Origin: Arctic95D-9 sp035967665
GTDB taxonomy: Bacteria; Verrucomicrobiota; Verrucomicrobiia; Verrucomicrobiales; DEV007
Direction of reading: 5' to 3'
Assembly (NCBI GenBank): GCA_035967665.1
Contig: JAYWLB010000125.1
Coordinates: 1 to 64,000, forward strand
DNA: 64,000 bases
Position 1 is the stretch's first letter. Each line of letters begins with the position of its first letter. Made by a program: the position numbers and the translations under genes. Below the pieces are notes generated by a model. That model searched no databases and was not told the origin of the DNA. It saw nothing but the letters and a program-made list of their open reading frames with translations. This document shows positions 16,372 through 25,077 of this stretch, one piece after another.

Positions 16372-16731
16372 CTATTCGTGCGCGACACCTTCGACAGCAT
16401 GTGATTCGCTGCGGAGGATGGGGTGAATTGATGCGACATAGCGCTCTTCCATCGAGTGGGAAACCTCTCGGACGTAAGTGTTGGCCCGGGAGAATGCCAT
16501 TCCTACGGCGAGGAAGACGGTCGATATCGCTACGCTGGTCGCAGCTGTGGTGGAAATGGTTGGCAAGCCGTCAGCAAGCAAGCGTCTCAGTCGAGGTAGG
16601 CGATGATCGTCCCGTAAAGCGATTTCTGCCCAAACCTCGCGTTCGAAATTGTCAAGATTATCCGCTGCAGAATCACGCCGCAACCCGTCGAGGGCATGGT
16701 CGAGTTGCTTGGAGAAGTCGTCTTCCTTCAT
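16372..16731 (-). CDS. membrane anti-sigma factor, CnrY-like
   Basis: A 119-residue protein starting MKEDDFSKQLDHALDGLRR, an amphipathic N-terminal region likely to bind the sigma factor, then a single TM helix (about 65-85, ISTTAATSVAISTVFLAVGMAF) and a short periplasmic tail ending in HAVEGVAHE. Size, topology and position (first gene of a Y-X-H order) fit CnrY-type anti-sigma factors; primary sequence similarity is weak, as usual for this group. ATG 16731 is chosen; the open frame extends upstream but with unlikely sequence. It is divergent to the tolC gene at 16896, leaving 164 bases for both promoters. Confidence 0.65.
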   Translation of the reverse strand: MKEDDFSKQLDHALDGLRRDSAADNLDNFEREVWAEIALRDDHRLPRLRRLLADGLPTISTTAATSVAISTVFLAVGMAFSRANTYVREVSHSMEERYVASIHPILRSESHAVEGVAHE

Positions 16732-16895
16732 GATGTTTTGTAGGGCTGGGATGGTGGGTGCTGTTGAATGAAATGCCAAGGACTTGTGTTTCCCCCGAAA
16801 ATTCCGATTTTTTTTTGATATGGATTCTTTTTTAGAAAAATGGGGGGGATTTCTCACCGACGGCATTTCACCCAGCGGATGTCCTCTTCCAAGTC
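16732..16895. promoter_or_regulatory. divergent promoter region between cnrY-like gene and RND operon
   Basis: A 164-base intergenic region drives the anti-sigma/sensor/sigma operon leftward and the tolC-adaptor-RND operon rightward. It contains a T-rich run (about 16808-16834) and a G-run before tolC. ECF-type promoters are expected here by analogy with cnr, but I cannot fix -35/-10 boxes from a single sequence. Confidence 0.5.
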
Positions 16896-18206
16896 ATGAT
16901 ACTTTCTCAGCTCTACATTTTCCACTTCACTGCGTGGTTTCTAACTTTCGGGGTGTTTTCGCAATTTGCTTCATTCCTGGCTGCGGCCGAGGCTGTTTCC
17001 GTCACCCGTAATGGTGCGGTAGAAATGGCGTTCCGGAACAGTCGTGAATTGGTGATCGCAGAGCTGGAAGTAGCGCGTGCCAAGACGACGCTTCGCTGGT
17101 CGGGGAAGCTCGACAATCCGCAGCTGGAGTTGAACTACAGTGACGATGGAGTCGGCCTCGATGATAACGAGGGTTCATTCGAAGTTGCCTTCAGTCAGCG
17201 GTTTCCTGTCACCTCCAGGTTGAAAGACGAAAAACGTCTGCGCCGATATCAGGTAATTCTTGCCGGAGCTGAAATTGCGGAGCGCCGGCGTGAACTGGCG
17301 GGCGAAGTCGATCTGGCGGCGGTTGAAGTGATGGCGATCCGCGCCGTTATCGCCCGGCAGCGCCGGCTGAGCGATCTAAATGTACAAATCGTGAGCTTCC
17401 TCAAAGATCAAATGGCACGGGGGCAGGTTTCCAATCTGGATGTAACTCAGGCAAGACTTACCGGACGCTCGATCGATCAGGGGATTCGGGGATTGGTGGC
17501 CGAGGAAAAAAAACGACAGTTGAAACTTAAGCAACTAATGGGGATCGCTCCCGATAGCCCTATCACAGTCACTAGCAATCTTAAGCTACCCAATGCCCTT
17601 CCCGACAATCGGCTCGCATTAGATACTGTTTTCGGACAGCGGCCTGATTTTATTCTCGCGGTTTCCCGGATTGACGAGGCCGGGGCATCAATCGCTTTGG
17701 AGAAAGCTCAGCGGTGGGGAGATGTTGCCGTGAAGATTTTTGGTCAAAGGGAGCGTGCCGTTGATGAGCCAACAGGATTGGAGCGAAACACGTTTCTTGG
17801 AGTGGGAATCTCCATCCCTTTGCCACTGCGCCAGCGCAATCAGGAAGGAATTGAGAAGTCCCTTATTAATAGGAACGCAGCGGAGAAGTCGGTTGATGCA
17901 GTGGAGTTCCGCATCCGCAGTGAATACGAAGAAGCGTTCCAGCAGCGTCTCGCGAACTGGGAACTGGCGAGTGCTGCATCAGGAGAGGTTCTCAACCTTG
18001 CTCAGGAAAATTTCACTGACTTTCAGAAAGCCTATCAGGAAGGGCAGGCCAGTCTGCTCCAAGTTCAGCGCGCTCAGGAGCAGCAGCTCGAGCTTGAGAC
18101 GGCTGCCGTTGAGACCATAGCGGACTACTTTCGTGCCGATGCTCGGTTTCGATTTGTAACGGGTGACTATCCCGGACTACACTCAGATCTCAATCCGGGC
18201 AAATAA
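16896..18206 (+). CDS. TolC-family outer membrane channel (CzcC/CusC type), copy 2
   Basis: A 436-residue outer-membrane factor of a metal efflux pump. A signal peptide (about 1-30, ending in a hydrophobic AEAVS junction) is followed by two helical efflux repeats. Shared segments with copy 1 at 10831 include LDNPQLEL, FEVAFSQRFPVTSRLKDEK, GAEIAERRRELAGEVD, GISIPLPLR and AYQEGQASLLQVQ. It is the first gene of a complete tripartite operon: tolC, adaptor after 19 bases, pump after 15 bases. ATG 16896. The divergent Cnr-like module is the probable regulator. Confidence 0.9.
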   Translation: MILSQLYIFHFTAWFLTFGVFSQFASFLAAAEAVSVTRNGAVEMAFRNSRELVIAELEVARAKTTLRWSGKLDNPQLELNYSDDGVGLDDNEGSFEVAFSQRFPVTSRLKDEKRLRRYQVILAGAEIAERRRELAGEVDLAAVEVMAIRAVIARQRRLSDLNVQIVSFLKDQMARGQVSNLDVTQARLTGRSIDQGIRGLVAEEKKRQLKLKQLMGIAPDSPITVTSNLKLPNALPDNRLALDTVFGQRPDFILAVSRIDEAGASIALEKAQRWGDVAVKIFGQRERAVDEPTGLERNTFLGVGISIPLPLRQRNQEGIEKSLINRNAAEKSVDAVEFRIRSEYEEAFQQRLANWELASAASGEVLNLAQENFTDFQKAYQEGQASLLQVQRAQEQQLELETAAVETIADYFRADARFRFVTGDYPGLHSDLNPGK

Positions 18207-18225
18207 TCTCCATTCTTATTTCTAA

Positions 18226-19401
18226 ATGAAACGTCTTATTCTTTTTCTTGTCGCTATATCCACTATCTCCGGTTTTTCGCAGGAAAGTCCGATCAATAAT
18301 GATCGTGCTGCCAACACCATTATTCTTGATGCTGCTGGAGTGAAGAACCTGAACATTGAAACCGAAATGGTGGAGGAGCGGGATTTTGAAACGACAGTGT
18401 TCGCGGTTGGCCGTATTGAGGAACTCCCTGAGCACCGAGCTGTTCTCTCTTCCCGTATTGCTGGCAGGATTATTGAGTTGAAAGTCTTTCTCGGTGATTC
18501 GGTTAAAAAGGGAGATGTACTTGCGAGGGTGGAAAGCCGGCAACCCGGCAGCCCACCGCCGGTTATCGATTTGATTTCACCTATGGATGGAATCGTGGTG
18601 GAATCTCATGCGCGACTTGGTGAGCCAGTGGAGCCAAATCAGGTTGTTCTCGACATCTCAGACCGAACCAAGATGTGGGCGGTCGCGAAAATTCCCGAGA
18701 ACGAAGCCGGCGAGATCAAAGCGGGAACAAAAGCCCGTCTTCATATTCCGTCTCTCGGAGATATGTCCGTGGAGGCCACCCTTTCCAAATACGGAGTCGA
18801 AGCAGATCGCGAGGCGGGAACGATTGATGGTATTTTTATTCTCGACAATAAGGATGGTAAAATGCAACCGGGGATGCGGGCTGAATTCTCGATCATCACC
18901 CGGAAGCGGGAGTTTGTGATGGCAGTGCCGCGGACGGCAGTTCAGGGGGATCCCACGAAGCGCGTCGTGTTCGTTGAGGATTTCGATTTGCCAAATGCCT
19001 ATGTAAAAGTTCCGGTCGTGTTAGGAGAGAAGAACGACCGCTATTTCGAGGTTCTGGAGGGAGTCTTTCCGGGCGACGAAGTTGTTACGAAAGGTTCATA
19101 CTCCCTCAGTTTCTCCAGTGGTGGCGGCGGGCCATCCTTGAAAGAAGCGTTGGACGCCGCTCACGGACATGAACATGCCGAAGACGGATCCGAATTGACA
19201 GAAGCAGACAAGAAAGTGGCAGCAGGTGAATCCAGCCATGATCACTCGGAGGACGGGGCTGGGTCGATGGGGGCCGTGGATATCGCCATTCGGATCTGGG
19301 CAGTGATCGCGACATTACTTTTTCTTGTCTTGTTGCAGGGCCTGCTCAGAAAACGAAATCGGAAAAGCGAGTCTTCTTCAGAATCCTCAACAGACGTTTA
19401 A
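18226..19401 (+). CDS. RND periplasmic adaptor (CzcB/CusB-like)
   Basis: A 391-residue membrane fusion protein. Signal peptide 1-18, then adaptor beta segments (VGRIEELP, LSSRIAGRIIELKVFLGDSVKKGDVLA), a lipoyl-like part (MDGIVVESHARLGEPVEPNQ), a beta-barrel (MWAVAKIPENEAGEIKAGTKA) and a membrane-proximal domain (VAVPRTAV..RVVFVEDF..GVFPGDEVVTKG). No long hairpin is inserted, as in short CusB-like adaptors. The C-terminal 90 residues are unusual: a His/Glu stretch (HGHEHAEDG, SSHDHSEDG) followed by a TM helix (about 350-372), so the protein may be anchored at both ends or bind metal near the pump. It is the intact relative of the fragment at 12108. Confidence 0.88.
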   Translation: MKRLILFLVAISTISGFSQESPINNDRAANTIILDAAGVKNLNIETEMVEERDFETTVFAVGRIEELPEHRAVLSSRIAGRIIELKVFLGDSVKKGDVLARVESRQPGSPPPVIDLISPMDGIVVESHARLGEPVEPNQVVLDISDRTKMWAVAKIPENEAGEIKAGTKARLHIPSLGDMSVEATLSKYGVEADREAGTIDGIFILDNKDGKMQPGMRAEFSIITRKREFVMAVPRTAVQGDPTKRVVFVEDFDLPNAYVKVPVVLGEKNDRYFEVLEGVFPGDEVVTKGSYSLSFSSGGGGPSLKEALDAAHGHEHAEDGSELTEADKKVAAGESSHDHSEDGAGSMGAVDIAIRIWAVIATLLFLVLLQGLLRKRNRKSESSSESSTDV

Positions 19402-19416
19402 CCTGCTTAAACCAGA

Positions 19417-22400
19417 ATGCTTAATACACTTATTCGTTTTTCTCTGGCACAACGCGGCCTTATCCTTGCAATCGCCCTGGCGTTACTTGTTCTCGGGGTC
19501 AAAAAGACGATCGAACTCCCGGTTGAGGTTCTTCCCGATCTTACGAAGCCGACCGTAACCATCCTTGTCGAAGCTCCCGGATACGCTCCCGAAGAAGTTG
19601 AGACGTTGATCACGGTACCGATGGAGGCCGCTCTCATGGGGGTCACAGGTGTAAATCGCCTGCGCTCGGTGAATGATATTTCGCTATCACTGCTAATCGT
19701 CGAATTTGATTGGGGTACCGATATTTATCGAGCCCGTCAGTTCGTGCAAGAGCGCCTCACCGGAGCGGGCGAATTTTTACCGGAAGGGATTACTCCCTAT
19801 ATGACTCCTGTCAGTTCGCTAATGGGGGATATTCTCCTTGTTGGGCTTCGTGACCGCTCGGGAAAGATAAGTGATCGGGATCTCCGGGTCCTCGCTGACT
19901 GGATCATAGCCCGGAGAGTTCAGTCGATTCCCGGTATCGCAGAAGTGCTCTCGATGGGAGGGGGAATCAAGCAGATTCAAGTTCAACCGAATCCCGATCA
20001 GATGCTCGCTCTCGGAGTAACCTTCGAGCAGATTAAGAAAGCAGCCTCAGAATCAGTCAAGAACTCGACGGGGGGATTTCTCACCGAGCAGGACCAGGAG
20101 ATCATGGTACGGAATCTTGCCATGACAACTGATCTCGAAGAGATCGCCAAGACTGTCGTGAAGTATGAGGGCGATCGCGCTATCCGGCTTTCCGATGTCT
20201 CCGAGGTGGTGTGGGACATTGAGCCAATGAGAGGAGATGCAGGGTTGGGGCGCAATGATGATTCCAACGAGGGCGGAGAACTAATGGGGGACAGTGGTAT
20301 CATTCTAAGTATACGGAAATCCCCAGGCTTCGATACGATTGATCTAACCACAGAGGTGGAAACCGCACTCGCCGAATTGCAGAAGACGCTTCCCGAGGGA
20401 GCTGAACTCATCACCGTCTATCGCCAGCGGGACTTCATCGATCTCTCGATCGGTAATTTGGAAGAAGCTCTACGAGACGGTGCTATCATGGTCTCGATCG
20501 TGCTTTTCCTCTTTCTTTTTAATATCAGAGTTACACTCATCACTCTCACTGCGATTCCGCTGTCTCTCGGTATCAGTGTCCTCATTTTTGACCTGATGAA
20601 TATGAGCGTGAATTCCATGACACTCGGTGGGCTCGCCGTCGCAATCGGGATGGTCGTGGACGATGCGATCGTCGATGTTGAAAACGTTTTCCGACGACTG
20701 CGCGAAAATGCATCGCTGGAAAACCCGAAGCCGAAGCTTGAGGTTATCGCACTTGCTTCTGCAGAAGTTCGTTCATCAATCCTCTACGCCACCATTCTCA
20801 TCATTCTGGTGTTTCTGCCGCTTATCGCTTTGAGTGGAGTTGAGGGGCGGCTGTTTACCCCGATCGCTGTCGCAACAATGATCAGTATGGCGGCATCATT
20901 TGTGGTCTCTTTGACTGTTATTCCCGTTCTCAGTTCTTATTTACTCAATCCCAAATCGGGGAAAGAACATAAGGACGGATGGTTTGTGCGCGGATTAAAG
21001 CGACTCTTCAGCGCTACTTTGTTGCGGGCATCCCTTGCACAACCTTTGATACTTCTCACCCTTACCGTGCTTCTTCTCGTGTTCGCGGGATACACTTACA
21101 CCAAGATGGGTGGAAACTTTCTACCCGCTTTTCGCGAGCCCACAGCGGTTATTGCAACGACGATGGCGCCGGGAACGTCTCTGAGAACCACCGTCGATGT
21201 ATCGCGCACTGCACAAGATTTACTTTTGCAGGTTAAAGGGGTGAAAGTGGTGGGTTATCGGGCCGGGCGTGCTGAGCGTGGAGACCACGTCGTTCCCGTT
21301 TCAACAGTTGAATTCGAGATTGAATTTGATGAATACGGTGAGGAGCATCGTGATGAAGTGATGGGAGAGATCCGTAAAACGATGAAGAGTATCCCCGGCA
21401 CCTTCAGTGCGCTGAGCACACCACTTGCCGACCGTATCGGACACATGCTCAGTGGCGTTTCCGCAAAGGTCGCCGTTAAGATATATGGCCCGGATTTGGA
21501 AGCGATTCGCCGCATCGGGGATCAGATAGTAGGAATTGCCCGAAGCATTCCGGGTATGGAGGAAGCCCGCACCGAGCAACAAGGTTCTGTCCCACAGCTT
21601 CGTATCGAGATTGATCGCGATCGAGCAGCTGCCTACGGTGTTACACCGGGAGAGCTGAATAGTGAGCTGGCTGATCTCATCGGTGGGGGGTATGTCGCCG
21701 AAATTTATGAGAACCAGCGAGTTTATGATCTGGTCATGCGTCTTCCGACCGAGTGGCGGGAGAATCCTGACAAACTTAAAAATTTCTACATTGATACTCA
21801 AAGCGGGCAGCGAATCCCACTCAGCTATGTCGCTGAAATCCGACAAGCATCCGGACCAAACACGATTCTCCGTGAGAACACACAGCGGCGATTCGTAGTC
21901 TCGATTAATCCGACTACATCGGATCTCAACTACGTGGTTGAGCGACTTCAAGAAGAAGTAACCGAGCAAGTTAAACTGCCGACTGGATACGCGATTTCTT
22001 TCGAGGGGGAATACCAAGCCCAGCAGGAAGCGAGGCGGACTATTCTCATCATGTCCGCGATCATACTTCTTGTTATCACCTTCCTGCTATTCAGCTTTTT
22101 TAAGAGTTTCAGCTTTGTCTTGCTAGTGCTGACAAATATCCCGATTTCGGTCATTGGCGGAGTCCTTCTGACCCGCTTCACTCTTGACAATATCAGCATC
22201 GCCACCCTGGTCGGTTTCATCGCCATCTCCGGAATTGCCGCCCGAAACTCTATCATGATGATCTCGCATTACCTCCACCTCATGGCGCATGAGGGCGAGA
22301 AATTCGATCTCAAGATGGTGATCCGGGGCACCGAGGAACGGCTTGTTCCTGTCCTCATGACAGCCATCTCTGCCGGCATCGCGCTGATCCCGCTCGTCCT

Positions 22401-22572
22401 CGCCGCAGACGAACCCGGCAAAGAGATTCTCAACCCCGTCGCAATCGTCATTGTCGGAGGACTGATTAGCTCGACCCTGCTCGGTCTCGCAGTGACTCCC
22501 GCGATTTTTTATCACTTCTGTCGCCGCTCAGCCGAACGAGCTCTTGAACGCGGGGCTGCGGCAGCAGGATGA
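19417..22572 (+). CDS. heavy-metal efflux RND pump (CzcA/CusA superfamily)
   Basis: A 1051-residue proton-driven inner-membrane exporter. The N-terminus (RFSLAQRGLILAIALALLV) and the two large periplasmic loops follow the AcrB/CzcA plan with 12 TM helices. In TM4 the sequence AIGMVVDDAIVDVEN (409-423) carries the charged proton-relay residues in the DD..D.E form rather than the DFG..DGAVVMVEN form of CzcA, which places it in a divergent heavy-metal RND subgroup (HME-3b-like by motif). Substrate is unknown; location beside Cnr-like regulators suggests Co, Ni or Zn. Complete, with no internal stops. Followed after 66 bases by a His/Cys-rich exported protein gene. Confidence 0.92.
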   Translation: MLNTLIRFSLAQRGLILAIALALLVLGVKKTIELPVEVLPDLTKPTVTILVEAPGYAPEEVETLITVPMEAALMGVTGVNRLRSVNDISLSLLIVEFDWGTDIYRARQFVQERLTGAGEFLPEGITPYMTPVSSLMGDILLVGLRDRSGKISDRDLRVLADWIIARRVQSIPGIAEVLSMGGGIKQIQVQPNPDQMLALGVTFEQIKKAASESVKNSTGGFLTEQDQEIMVRNLAMTTDLEEIAKTVVKYEGDRAIRLSDVSEVVWDIEPMRGDAGLGRNDDSNEGGELMGDSGIILSIRKSPGFDTIDLTTEVETALAELQKTLPEGAELITVYRQRDFIDLSIGNLEEALRDGAIMVSIVLFLFLFNIRVTLITLTAIPLSLGISVLIFDLMNMSVNSMTLGGLAVAIGMVVDDAIVDVENVFRRLRENASLENPKPKLEVIALASAEVRSSILYATILIILVFLPLIALSGVEGRLFTPIAVATMISMAASFVVSLTVIPVLSSYLLNPKSGKEHKDGWFVRGLKRLFSATLLRASLAQPLILLTLTVLLLVFAGYTYTKMGGNFLPAFREPTAVIATTMAPGTSLRTTVDVSRTAQDLLLQVKGVKVVGYRAGRAERGDHVVPVSTVEFEIEFDEYGEEHRDEVMGEIRKTMKSIPGTFSALSTPLADRIGHMLSGVSAKVAVKIYGPDLEAIRRIGDQIVGIARSIPGMEEARTEQQGSVPQLRIEIDRDRAAAYGVTPGELNSELADLIGGGYVAEIYENQRVYDLVMRLPTEWRENPDKLKNFYIDTQSGQRIPLSYVAEIRQASGPNTILRENTQRRFVVSINPTTSDLNYVVERLQEEVTEQVKLPTGYAISFEGEYQAQQEARRTILIMSAIILLVITFLLFSFFKSFSFVLLVLTNIPISVIGGVLLTRFTLDNISIATLVGFIAISGIAARNSIMMISHYLHLMAHEGEKFDLKMVIRGTEERLVPVLMTAISAGIALIPLVLAADEPGKEILNPVAIVIVGGLISSTLLGLAVTPAIFYHFCRRSAERALERGAAAAG

Positions 22573-22638
22573 TCCGATCGCATTTCCTAATAACCTACAC
22601 GTCTAACAATCGAACCAATCCAAACCCCATATATCAAA

Positions 22639-23214
22639 ATGAAAAAATCCAACATTACACTGAAATCCTTCGCGGCCCTCGCGACAGCACTCACCTTCGG
22701 CGTCTGCTCACCTGCCCTGCAGGCTGACGAAAAGGATCACAAACATGAGGAGCATGAAGGCCACGACCATGATCATGAACATGCGGAAGCCGGACCAAAC
22801 GGCGGAAAAGTTCTACACGAAGTAGAGCCGCATCTCGAGTTCTTCGTGACCGAAGACCGCAAGGTTCAGATCACAGCGCTCGGTGAAGATGGAAAAGCCG
22901 TGCCGATTGGCGAGCAAACCGTCCGCATCACTGGCGGCAGTCGATCCAATCCGACTCGCATGACTCTGGCAAAAAGTGGTGATGTCCTGATCTCTGATGT
23001 CGCTTTTCCCGAGGGAAATGACTTCCCCGTCGTTGTGCAAATCAAGCCAGCCGCCGATGCGAAAGCCGTGATCGAGAAGTTCAATCTGAACCTCAACGAT
23101 TGTCCCACCTGCGACTACAAAGAGTATGCCTGTACCTGCGATCACGGAGATCACGAGGGGCATGACCACGAGAAAGATGATCACAAAGATCACGATCACA
23201 AGAAAGGAGAGTAA
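22639..23214 (+). CDS. His/Cys-rich exported metal-binding protein, paralogue 1
   Basis: A 191-residue protein with a signal peptide (to LQADEK) and two His/Asp/Glu-rich stretches: residues 34-53 (HKHEEHEGHDHDHEH) and the C-terminal 30 residues. Between them is a conserved domain: AGPNGGK, a strand with FFVTEDRKVQI, a GxxxFPEGNDFPVVVQI strand, and NLNDCPTCDYKEYACTCDH with four Cys. Two paralogues share this order (25713-26186, 32875-33459). A role as periplasmic metal buffer or chaperone for the adjacent pump is inferred from composition and operon position. Not recognised as a named family. ATG 22639. Confidence 0.75.
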   Translation: MKKSNITLKSFAALATALTFGVCSPALQADEKDHKHEEHEGHDHDHEHAEAGPNGGKVLHEVEPHLEFFVTEDRKVQITALGEDGKAVPIGEQTVRITGGSRSNPTRMTLAKSGDVLISDVAFPEGNDFPVVVQIKPAADAKAVIEKFNLNLNDCPTCDYKEYACTCDHGDHEGHDHEKDDHKDHDHKKGE

Positions 23215-23287
23215 AATCGCTCTGACATCAATCACCGATCTCTCGATCCTGAGAGGCGTTGAATGATGTTGTGAAAGCAAAATCATT

Positions 23288-23357
23288 CGATAGTTGAGTT
23301 CAGCAACTATCGGCAGCGGGAACCTCCCTGGGTCTGATACGAGCCAAGGGAGGTTTT
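23288..23357 (+). terminator. hairpin pair after the RND operon
   Basis: Two stem-loops follow the His/Cys gene: CGATAGTTG/CAACTATCG (23288-23312, 7-base loop) and AACCTCCCT/AGGGAGGTT (23321-23355) followed by TT. The second resembles a rho-independent terminator with a short U-tract. Together they probably end or attenuate the operon before the lipoprotein gene at 23375. Confidence 0.55.
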
Positions 23358-23374
23358 CCAATTTGGTACGCCTC

Positions 23375-23599
23375 ATGACTCCCCTCAGAACTACATTGCT
23401 TCTATTGTTTTCCGCAACAGTTCCCGTGTTTCTTGGCTCTTGCGCCAACGGCAGCATCAAGCATGAATATGTCGAACGCGAAAATTGGTATCACCGCCGA
23501 CCTGGTTCCGGGCATGGCCATTTCCACAAGAGCAGAACGCTCAGCAAGTTTCCGTGGGTGAAAGAGGAGACTGCCGATTCTGGAAAGCCAAGTGAATAA
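23375..23599 (+). CDS. small lipoprotein
   Basis: A 74-residue protein with a lipoprotein signal (residues 1-25) and lipobox LGSC. The mature part is short and rich in His, Arg and Lys, with HRRPGSGHGHFHKSR, which could bind metal. No family recognised. The ATG at 23375 is chosen because it starts the signal peptide; the open frame continues upstream to 23294 through the terminator-like hairpins, which is unlikely to be coding. Its last codons overlap the start of the broken CDF gene. Confidence 0.6.
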   Translation: MTPLRTTLLLLFSATVPVFLGSCANGSIKHEYVERENWYHRRPGSGHGHFHKSRTLSKFPWVKEETADSGKPSE

Positions 23600-23789
23600 T
23601 TGCCGAAGCAGAGAATCAGTCAGCCGCGATCACATCTCCAGGATCAGCTGCAATCTCAGAATCGCATTCTTCCTCAACTTGGGTCTCGCCATTCTGGAAA
23701 TCATCGGTGAATCCTTGTCCAACAGCCTCACCATTCTCACAGGTGTTGTCTACGATTTTGCTGACTCGATTTATCTTGGGCTGGTGTGA
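23592..23789 (+). pseudogene. cation diffusion facilitator (CDF), N-terminal fragment
   Basis: Sixty-five codons resemble the first TM pair of CDF metal transporters: NLRIAFFLNLGLAILEIIG, then SNSLTILTGVVYDFADSIYLGL, which matches the usual SNSLAIL..A.HD..DS....L pattern. The HD metal ligand pair appears as YD, so the remnant has drifted. A stop follows and no further CDF sequence is found downstream. The GTG at 23592 overlaps the lipoprotein stop. The intact CDF at 25078-25686 is a different, shorter-type protein. Confidence 0.7.
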
Positions 23790-23892
23790 AAGCACTGTAC
23801 GAAAATTCATGCGGCTATCGTTGCGTTTGATTGCTTGGAAGGCTTTGCGCGAATGGGCAAGGTGGTGTGTTCCCTAACACCGCCGGAGCGCG

Positions 23893-24159
23893 TTGCGACG
23901 AACCGTTCTGGACGTAGTGCACCTTGAAGTGAGGTCGGTGCAAAAGGACTGGACGTTTATCGAAGCGAACGAGCTACCGGAAGATTTTGCGATTGCTGTT
24001 CGTGGTCACAATGGATGGAACCACAAAGCTAATGCGGGCAGCGCTCGTTATTGTCTAGCTGTTTCGTTCGAGTCAATTGGCACGGAATTACCAGTCTATG
24101 CTGCTATCAAATCAGCGGTCGAAGTGGAGGTTCAGCCGGTGATCCGAGTCGAAACTTGA
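23893..24159 (+). pseudogene. gene fragment, possibly C-terminal part of a subtilisin-like (S8) protein
   Basis: Eighty-eight codons with coding-like sequence and no signal peptide: ELPEDFAIAVRGHNGW, then ARYCLAVSFESIGTELPVYAAIKSAVEVEV. This resembles, in my reading, the C-terminal domain that follows the S8 peptidase core in some bacterial proteins; the similarity is weak. No protease domain lies upstream. The fragment sits between a broken CDF gene and the 3' end of an efflux operon, an area with several remnants. Confidence 0.3.
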
Positions 24160-24216
24160 TACGCAAGATGAATGGGCGCCCGATTTCTCAACGAGCGCCC
24201 TTTGCCATCTTCACTC

Positions 24217-25047
24217 CTACCAGCCGTAATGGTGGAAATGGGTAGGTTGATGTCCCTGGTATCCGTAGTGATCGTGGTGATCACGATAGCCGTGGAAGTG
24301 TATCGTGTGGCCGTGGCCGTGGCCGTGGCCGTGGCCGTCATAGTGGGGTGTGGTCTCACTTGGCGGCGGCAACTGGTGGTAGCTGTGCAGGACACGGAGT
24401 TCTCGATCACATGGGGTCCGACCTCTTTGAGAGCGGGTGAATCTACATTCGGTGTTCAATGGGCAGGGGCCTTCGACCCTGGCTTCTGCTATCTGCTCCC
24501 GGTTCGGCTGTGCCGTTGCCTGAGGTTCTTTTGCATCGGCAGGAGCATTCGTCGCGACGGATTGATCGACAGCTACAGGTCGGGCGAAGGTTCCTTCTTC
24601 GATCCGGGCAAGGGTCGCCGTGTTATTGCTAACCAGGGTGTCACCGGGGAAGACACCGGTTTTCGCATCCACGAACTGGCCGTCTCCGGCGCCGAGAGTC
24701 ACTTCCCATCTCTCAAAGGAATCGGCATCACTTTCTGATTGAGCGAACACGTAAGCTTTCCCGCCTTGCTCAATGATGCTGGATCTGGGAACTGCGGTCA
24801 CCTCGTCATTCTTTCCGGCCAGTTCCCGCATTTCAACGACGTGGGTGGCCAGTCCGATTTCTTCACGGAGTTCTTTCGATACCTTAAAACTAGTTGATTC
24901 GGCATCTGATTTCTTTTCTTCGTGGGAATGATCATGAGCCGAATGGTCGTGACCTTCGTGATCATGATCGTCAGCGATGACAGTGAGTGCAACCGCCCCG
25001 CAGAAAAACGCGGAAAGGGTAAGGAGGGATTTTTTTGGCGTCTTCAT
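24217..25047 (-). CDS. exported His-rich protein with RND-adaptor C-terminal-like domain
   Basis: A 276-residue protein. Signal peptide 1-25, His-rich stretch (DHDHEGHDHSAHDHSHEE), then a segment like the membrane-proximal domain of RND adaptors: AVPRSSIIEQGGKAYVFAQ, FERWEVTLGAGDGQFVDAKTGVFPGDTLVSN. The barrel, lipoyl and hairpin parts are missing. The C-terminal 90 residues contain three Cys and a striking His tail (GHGHGHGHGH, then HFHGYRDHHDHYGYQGHQPTHFHHYGW-like), encoded by GTGGCC tandem units. It is the last gene of the leftward operon. It may bind metal next to the pump. ATG 25047 begins the signal peptide; frame open from 25065. Confidence 0.65.
   Translation of the reverse strand: MKTPKKSLLTLSAFFCGAVALTVIADDHDHEGHDHSAHDHSHEEKKSDAESTSFKVSKELREEIGLATHVVEMRELAGKNDEVTAVPRSSIIEQGGKAYVFAQSESDADSFERWEVTLGAGDGQFVDAKTGVFPGDTLVSNNTATLARIEEGTFARPVAVDQSVATNAPADAKEPQATAQPNREQIAEARVEGPCPLNTECRFTRSQRGRTPCDRELRVLHSYHQLPPPSETTPHYDGHGHGHGHGHTIHFHGYRDHHDHYGYQGHQPTHFHHYGW
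24307..24336. repeat. tandem hexamer GTGGCC x5 (encodes Gly-His repeat)
   Basis: Five perfect copies of GTGGCC on the plus strand encode alternating Gly-His in the leftward protein. Pure hexamer units can slip, so the number of Gly-His pairs may vary between strains without changing the frame. Confidence 0.85.
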
Positions 25048-25077
25048 ATGTGGAGAGAGACGCACGGCTAGTCATGA

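Noticed and set aside
24217..24500. Frameshift in the His-rich adaptor-like gene near 24480
   Set aside because: The alternative frames lack homology, and the frame used runs to a sensible His-rich end without stops.
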